A stretch of DNA of 64,000 bases from an uncultured Senegalimassilia sp. (lineage in GTDB: Bacteria > Actinomycetota > Coriobacteriia > Coriobacteriales > Eggerthellaceae), in the NCBI RefSeq assembly GCF_934630535.1, contig NZ_CAKTVU010000001.1:280491-344490 (forward strand), given 5' to 3'. This document shows, one piece after another, positions 60,032 to 64,000 of this stretch; the stretch's first letter is position 1, and every line of letters begins with the position of its first letter. The notes below the pieces were generated by a model, which did not search any database, was not told the origin of the DNA, and saw only the letters and a list, made by a program, of their open reading frames with translations. The position numbers and the translations under genes were made by a program.

Positions 60032-60256
60032 GGGCAACCTATCTAGAGGAAATAAATGGTTGAGGCGATTATAACCCGAGGTAAACAGCTATATTCAGCT
60101 GTCAATGTAATATCGTGAGGGTTTGCAAAGGCTGCGCTCGTCCCACACTAGGGGCGTGGGGCTTCCAATATCAGACCACTGTCGGGTCTTTCCACTCCTG
60201 AATAGCACGCAAGCTCCAAAATGAAAATAATCGCAGGTGAAAGGGAGTGAAACGAC

Positions 60257-60295
60257 AAAGAAAAAGCCTCCGTCCCAGTACGGGAACGGAGGCTC
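60257..60295 (-). terminator. Rho-independent terminator, minus strand
   Basis: AGCCTCCGT paired with ACGGAGGCT, with an inner CCC/GGG pairing. On the minus strand it is followed by TTTTTCTTT. No intact gene sits just upstream of it on that strand; it may belong to a lost gene. Confidence 0.75.
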
Positions 60296-60842
60296 GATGA
60301 TCGTTTTACTCACCGCCGTCGCTGGCGGCTTTGCCGTGACTCTCGTACGAAACGAAACTCAGCGGCACAGTGCGGTACTCAAAAGTGCAGGTCAGAACCC
60401 TATCGGCCTATTCCCACTCGATGGTTATAGCTTTGCCGTCCCGTCATTCCAGTTGCATCCAGTTTTCGGTGCCGCCTCGAGCCGAGTGCCGTCAGATAAC
60501 GCCGTGTCGTGTTTCGTTGGCTTCGGGGACAAAAGCTGGGACAACTTCAAAAACTTTTTTCAAACTCAGAGTATTGAGTTTTTGTTTTTGTCCCAAGGGA
60601 CACGGCGAGCCGCCTTTGGAGCCTCGATATCGCCGAAAACGCCCGTTTTGAAACTCAACCGCCTTTTAGAGTGCAAGCCGCCAGCTACAATCATAAGTGA
60701 ATTAACGCGGGTGGCTTTTGCATCGTTTGCAAAAAAGCAGGTCACAGGTCTTCGCCATCGTTGGGCAAAGTGAGTAGTCTCAGGTGGCTTGCCTATGAGT
60801 TGACGCTTTGGACGGGAGTCACCCCCATTTGGCCACCCCGTA
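60296..60842. other. Gene-poor stretch before the NERD locus
   Basis: No convincing gene. On the reverse strand at 60410-60450 a short tail ends ITIEWE then TAG, which looks like a C-terminal scrap. A nested AT-rich hairpin lies at 60536-60597 (AAACTCA/TGAGTTT inner stem, CAAAAAC/GTTTTTG, GGGA/TCCC outer) and ends with TTTTTG on the plus strand. Confidence 0.4.
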
Positions 60843-61433
60843 TCAGAGAAACCACTTGGAGCAGAAGCCGATCTGAAAGACCGAATGGACGAGCATCGAG
60901 ATTCCGAAGCAGACCATCATCACGCAAAACCCGATTCCGGCCCATTTCATGAAAGGGTCTTTACCTAGTCTGTCGGAATCCCGTTCCAATCGGTCGGGTG
61001 AATAGGTGCCGGCGTACACGTCGACCTTGGCAGATTCTTTTGAAAGCAGCTCGAGGGCCTCGTCGAGGTCGCCGGCAAGCTTGTTCCCGTCGATTCCGAC
61101 CTTGAAAAGATGCGTCTCATCATGCTGCCTGAGCGCCGATTCGTCCTGTAGCAGATAGAACCTCTCACCGTTCACCCCGTTCGCCAGAGCGGTCCTCTCG
61201 CTCGAGAACAGCCGGATCCCCCTTTTAAACCTCGAGAAGGCCCCCTTACCCTCGATTCCAAACTTCTGTGCGAGCGACTCAAGCTGCCAAAGCAGGTCGT
61301 ACAACCCCACCGCGGGCAGGAGCTCAGCTCCGTACGCCTTCTCGAGCAGCGTCCGCTCAAAGCGGTCGTATGCTTTAATTGCCTCGCCGTAAGTCAGCGT
61401 GGTCCCGATCGAGGGTATTTCTTTAGTCTGCAT
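60843..61433 (-). CDS. Membrane protein sharing the N-terminal domain of the NERD protein
   Basis: A 196-residue protein. Its first 100 residues (ERTLLEKAYGAELL, GLYDLLWQLESLAQKFGIEG, FSRFKRGIRLFSSER) align with the N-terminal part of the NERD protein two genes upstream (EGLLLERVFETSYS, TYDLIDHLRSKAHDLGLEG, LIRDLERLSSTIGALI). It lacks the nuclease-like domain. Its C-terminal 30 residues form a membrane helix (WAGIGFCVMMVCFGISML). The ATG at 61433 follows AGGAG. It is the last gene of a three-gene operon, so a partner or regulator of the NERD protein is likely; function is unknown. Confidence 0.7.
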   Translation of the reverse strand: MQTKEIPSIGTTLTYGEAIKAYDRFERTLLEKAYGAELLPAVGLYDLLWQLESLAQKFGIEGKGAFSRFKRGIRLFSSERTALANGVNGERFYLLQDESALRQHDETHLFKVGIDGNKLAGDLDEALELLSKESAKVDVYAGTYSPDRLERDSDRLGKDPFMKWAGIGFCVMMVCFGISMLVHSVFQIGFCSKWFL

Positions 61434-61452
61434 CGATTCTCCTGTCTGCCGA

Positions 61453-61749
61453 TTAGAGGCTGCTCGCCTCGCCGAGCGCTGCCGTGTTCGCCGCGAAGCG
61501 CACCCCTCCAGAGGTGAGCTCGACGGGGTGTCCGGATTTGACCAGGTCGCAAAGGGCGTATATTCCATATCCCGCCACCCCGGCAATGGAAACGACGAGG
61601 CATCCAAGGAGGCCAGCTTGGGGCCCGGTGATGTCCCTCGTCGCGTCGACGAGGGATTTGAACATGCCTTGGCAATTAATAGCCTTCTCGTTTACGGCAC
61701 CAATTAAGGCGTCGCTTATTGCAACGGTTCCCATCGTGTTTTCGGTCAT
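61453..61749 (-). CDS. Small one-segment membrane protein of the NERD operon
   Basis: A 98-residue protein with one clear hydrophobic helix at about residues 46-66 (GLLGCLVVSIAGVAGYGIYA) between two hydrophilic parts. The ATG at 61749 follows AAGGAG. It lies 54 bases after the NERD gene and 19 before the paralogue. I recognise no family. All three proteins of this operon have one membrane anchor, which suggests a membrane assembly. Confidence 0.7.
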   Translation of the reverse strand: MTENTMGTVAISDALIGAVNEKAINCQGMFKSLVDATRDITGPQAGLLGCLVVSIAGVAGYGIYALCDLVKSGHPVELTSGGVRFAANTAALGEASSL

Positions 61750-61803
61750 CCTTACTCCTTTTTGTAGTCCATCTGCGCTTTCCGCTTTAAACAGCCAGAC
61801 TCC

Positions 61804-62781
61804 TTATCCTTTCTTTACATGCAGGAATAGCCCGCCCGCGCCTATTGCCAAGCCAGAGATGACGGCTGCCACGGCGGGTACCCAGCTGGGCAGTTTCGAA
61901 TGTCGAGCATGGTTATCAAGCGTTGTCGGAGAATCAACTTGCTTGTGATCAGCCGCTATTGATTCAGCAGCGTTCTTTGCGGTCTCGACCTCGACCAGAT
62001 CGAGGAAATCCTCGAGCTCGCCTTTTACACGGTTTTCGTCAAGCGGCATTGGAAACTCTGCCGTCGTCTTTCGTGCGAGGAGGACGGACTTGATGCGAAC
62101 CATGTCCTCCCAAGACAGCTTCTCGTCACATCGGTTTGCATCTTCGATGCTGTAAACAATCTGCCCACAACGCATCACGGGGACTCGATGAAAGTGATCA
62201 GTAACACTTGCGTCGTTGTTCACAAAAAGAAGCATGCCATGCACGTCCTCTTCGGTCATGCAACCGTCGGAAGAGAATTGAACTGCATCCCAAAGAGCAT
62301 GCATCTTTTCACGCATTCGCTCGCCGACGTTGTAGGAGCGAAGGCCGCAGCGCAGGATTCCACCATCGTCTATCACGACGTCGTTTCTGTAGTTCTTTAC
62401 CTCGATCACGTATACGCCCGAACGGGCGATTAAAACCTGATCGTATTCCTCGAACGAGCCTCCATTCGGAAGCGCGATGTTGGAAAGCAACATGTTATTG
62501 CCGCGAAGACATCTGAGACTCTTTGCGGCGAGAAGCTCGCCGCGCCTCCCGTTGATCAGCGCGCCTATGGTCGAACTGAGCCTCTCTAGATCCCGAATGA
62601 GGGCGATGTATGTGTCCTCTCCTTCCAGCCCAAGGTCATGGGCCTTGCTTCGCAGGTGGTCGATAAGGTCGTAGGTACGCAGGCTCTCGCTGTACGAGGT
62701 TTCGAAAACGCGCTCCAGAAGCAGTCCCTCGAGACTCTTGAGTCGTTCGAGGATCTCTTCGTTGGTATAGGTCTTGCTCAT
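61804..62781 (-). CDS. NERD (nuclease-related) domain membrane protein
   Basis: A 325-residue protein: an N-terminal helical domain (residues 10-85), then a NERD domain (about 88-190) with GRRGELLAAKSL, FEEYDQVLIARSGVYVIEVKNY (shortened here by spacing) and a final membrane helix near residue 300 (AVAAVISGLAIGAGGLFL). The D and E-x-K of the nuclease-like core are present (EYDQ and VIEVKN), so it may cut nucleic acid. Such proteins occur in defence and DNA-processing contexts, but no assigned function exists. AAGGAG precedes the ATG. First gene of the operon; divergent from a regulator. Confidence 0.82.
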   Translation of the reverse strand: MSKTYTNEEILERLKSLEGLLLERVFETSYSESLRTYDLIDHLRSKAHDLGLEGEDTYIALIRDLERLSSTIGALINGRRGELLAAKSLRCLRGNNMLLSNIALPNGGSFEEYDQVLIARSGVYVIEVKNYRNDVVIDDGGILRCGLRSYNVGERMREKMHALWDAVQFSSDGCMTEEDVHGMLLFVNNDASVTDHFHRVPVMRCGQIVYSIEDANRCDEKLSWEDMVRIKSVLLARKTTAEFPMPLDENRVKGELEDFLDLVEVETAKNAAESIAADHKQVDSPTTLDNHARHSKLPSWVPAVAAVISGLAIGAGGLFLHVKKG

Positions 62782-62908
62782 CTAGCACTCCTTGTCTACT
62801 TGCTCTCTGCCTGTTAGTATGCCTCGTAGAAAAGCAGAATGATAGAATTGATGAACGGTAATAGCTTTAGATTCAATCGTACTTTAGTCACTTAGGAGGA
62901 TATTGAAG
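62782..62908. promoter_or_regulatory. Divergent control region of the NERD locus
   Basis: A 127-base AT-rich gap between the NERD gene and the XRE gene. Both ribosome sites are clear (AAGGAG leftward, AGGAGG rightward). I see no consensus promoter with proper spacing; TAGATT and TTGATG occur but 14 bases apart. Confidence 0.4.
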
Positions 62909-63778
62909 ATGAGTGGTCCAAAGGCAGAGGTTCTGCAGTCAAACGAAGTCGTGAAGTCGAGACTTGAATCGTGGCGAGCAAATCTCCCTGGGCTCATGAA
63001 GGAGCGGGGCCTAACGCAGAATGGTCTCGCGGAGCTGATAAACAATCGGTTCTATGCCGAGAGCGAAAACGGTCAGTTTACGCAAAAGAACGTCAGCGCA
63101 TGGGTCAATGCTGGACTTCCGGACAGGAAGGGCCATATGCGGCCTTTTCCCAAATTCGAAATCATGCTTCAAATCGCCGCGGTGCTCGAGGTCGATCTCG
63201 GCTATCTCATAGGCGATATCGAATGCAAGACCTACATAGCACAGGATGCCCATGAGTACACGGGGATAGAGGAATCCGCCCTTGAGGAAGTTCGCAAAAT
63301 CACGCATTTCGAGCGCAAGTATCACCTTGGAGAAAGCCGGGGCTCGAACAGCGCCATAATGAGCGAAATCCTAAAATCGCCCATCCTCCCAGAACTTCTA
63401 GACGAAATGGCGCGCTTGGTTCGGCTTACTGACAAGAGAGATGATATAAAGGAGGCCGTCGTTGCCGAATACGGGGAGGAGCTCGTCAACAGGGCCCTTA
63501 GGTATTGCGACGACTTTGTCGCACCCGGGCTCGACGCGCCTGAGGAAGAGTTCCAGGAGGCGGAAGCGATCAACGAGGCCGTTTTCGAGTCGGCCGGGGT
63601 ATCGCCTGAAGAGCGGCCGCGATTCATTGAGGCGGCGGCGGCGATCAGCAAGGTCATCGACGACTGCTACTACGAGGAAAACCGCCTGGTTCGAGACGAG
63701 AGCGCAAGTCGCTATATGGTTCAGAAAAGGTTCGGGGAAATCGTCGAGTTGATTGCGCCCTCGCGTTTTACTAAATAG
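62909..63778 (+). CDS. XRE-type regulator with long C-terminal domain
   Basis: A 289-residue protein with an atypical helix-turn-helix in residues 25-95: LPGLMKERGLTQNGLAELIN, then QKNVSAWVNAG and ALEVDLGYLIGDI-like ending (VLEVDLGYLIG). The remaining 190 residues are charged and helical with no family I know. AGGAGG stands nine bases before the ATG at 62909. Divergent from the NERD operon, which it may control. HTH proteins with long partner domains are common beside phage-defence and toxin systems; here that is only context. Confidence 0.78.
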   Translation: MSGPKAEVLQSNEVVKSRLESWRANLPGLMKERGLTQNGLAELINNRFYAESENGQFTQKNVSAWVNAGLPDRKGHMRPFPKFEIMLQIAAVLEVDLGYLIGDIECKTYIAQDAHEYTGIEESALEEVRKITHFERKYHLGESRGSNSAIMSEILKSPILPELLDEMARLVRLTDKRDDIKEAVVAEYGEELVNRALRYCDDFVAPGLDAPEEEFQEAEAINEAVFESAGVSPEERPRFIEAAAAISKVIDDCYYEENRLVRDESASRYMVQKRFGEIVELIAPSRFTK

Positions 63779-64000
63779 AGAACAAGGCCCTTCGGCTCGA
63801 CTTATTGCCTTTAGAACCCCGCCGCTCGTCCATCCCTGCTTGCCCAGACGGCCCTCCCGCAATGTCCGTGTCCCAACGGATGGGTACCATTTATCTGGGT
63901 GCACCTGGGGCAACGGGCCGGTCGGCCCGCGCAAGGTCGCTCGCAGAACACGCAACATCAAACACGACAGAAGAGGCGAACGACAGATGCCGGACCCCGG
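63779..64000. other. Right end of the window; possible start of another gene
   Basis: No terminator is clear after the XRE gene. An ATG at 63987 follows GAAGAGGCGAACG and could start a gene (MPDP...) cut by the window end. The 200 bases before it have no supported gene. Confidence 0.35.

Noticed and set aside
60237..60773. Plus-strand 178-codon frame
   Set aside because: It runs through a terminator hairpin and the nested AT-rich hairpin, has no family match and is Ser/Lys-rich; probably not a gene.

Overview
The window looks like chromosomal DNA of an anaerobic, high-GC actinobacterium of the Coriobacteriia, most likely family Eggerthellaceae. The grounds are the dominant high-GC codon use, a molybdenum hydroxylase locus with YqeB/YqeC-type selenium accessory genes, a DUF5692 membrane protein, a hybrid-cluster protein, a sortase C pilus operon and many redox or Fe-S proteins. 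This placement is inference; no rRNA gene is present and I found no tRNA or CRISPR array.

Layout. 1-7.1 kb: the tail of an NCS2 purine/pyrimidine permease, then a complete three-subunit molybdenum hydroxylase (FAD, 2Fe-2S and Mo subunits) with its maturation genes mocA, yqeC, yqeB and xdhC. 7.1-17.2 kb: a TetR/small membrane protein/DUF5692 operon divergent from a gene with three tandem RidA domains; DegV; a small autoregulated XRE/membrane-protein pair; a broken Abi gene; a GyrI-like protein; a GMP synthetase lacking its glutaminase domain; and an aldo/keto-reductase-like Fe-S protein without the usual Tyr and Lys. 17.4-20.9 kb: molybdate uptake modABC plus modD, which fits the molybdoenzyme upstream. 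21-27.5 kb: Fic, GtrA, a VOC protein, a Crp/Fnr regulator divergent from hcp, and a radical SAM protein.

28-36.4 kb: a sortase-assembled pilus operon with a large adhesin, two LPxTG pilins and a class C sortase. The adhesin's signal peptide is out of frame at a run of five C. 36.6-48.1 kb: a patchwork of EamA/LysR, a lower-GC MocR-PhzF-AzlC-AzlD island (azlD frameshifted at a C run), IS and DUF3800 remnants, a GNAT protein, and a zinc/manganese-type ABC importer behind a promoter with two GAA-N3-TTC-core boxes. Decayed AKR, IstB-like and carboxymuconolactone-decarboxylase fragments follow. 48.3-54.9 kb: a 2214-residue cell-surface protein. 55.5-59.5 kb: an AraC-regulated ECF transporter with a Trep_Strep/MptD-type S component.

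60.8-63.8 kb: a compact, unfamiliar membrane locus of three genes divergent from an XRE-type regulator. It contains a NERD nuclease-related protein, a paralogue that shares its N-terminal domain but lacks NERD, and a one-segment membrane protein. Together with the triple-RidA/DUF5692 region, this is the best candidate here for an undescribed system.
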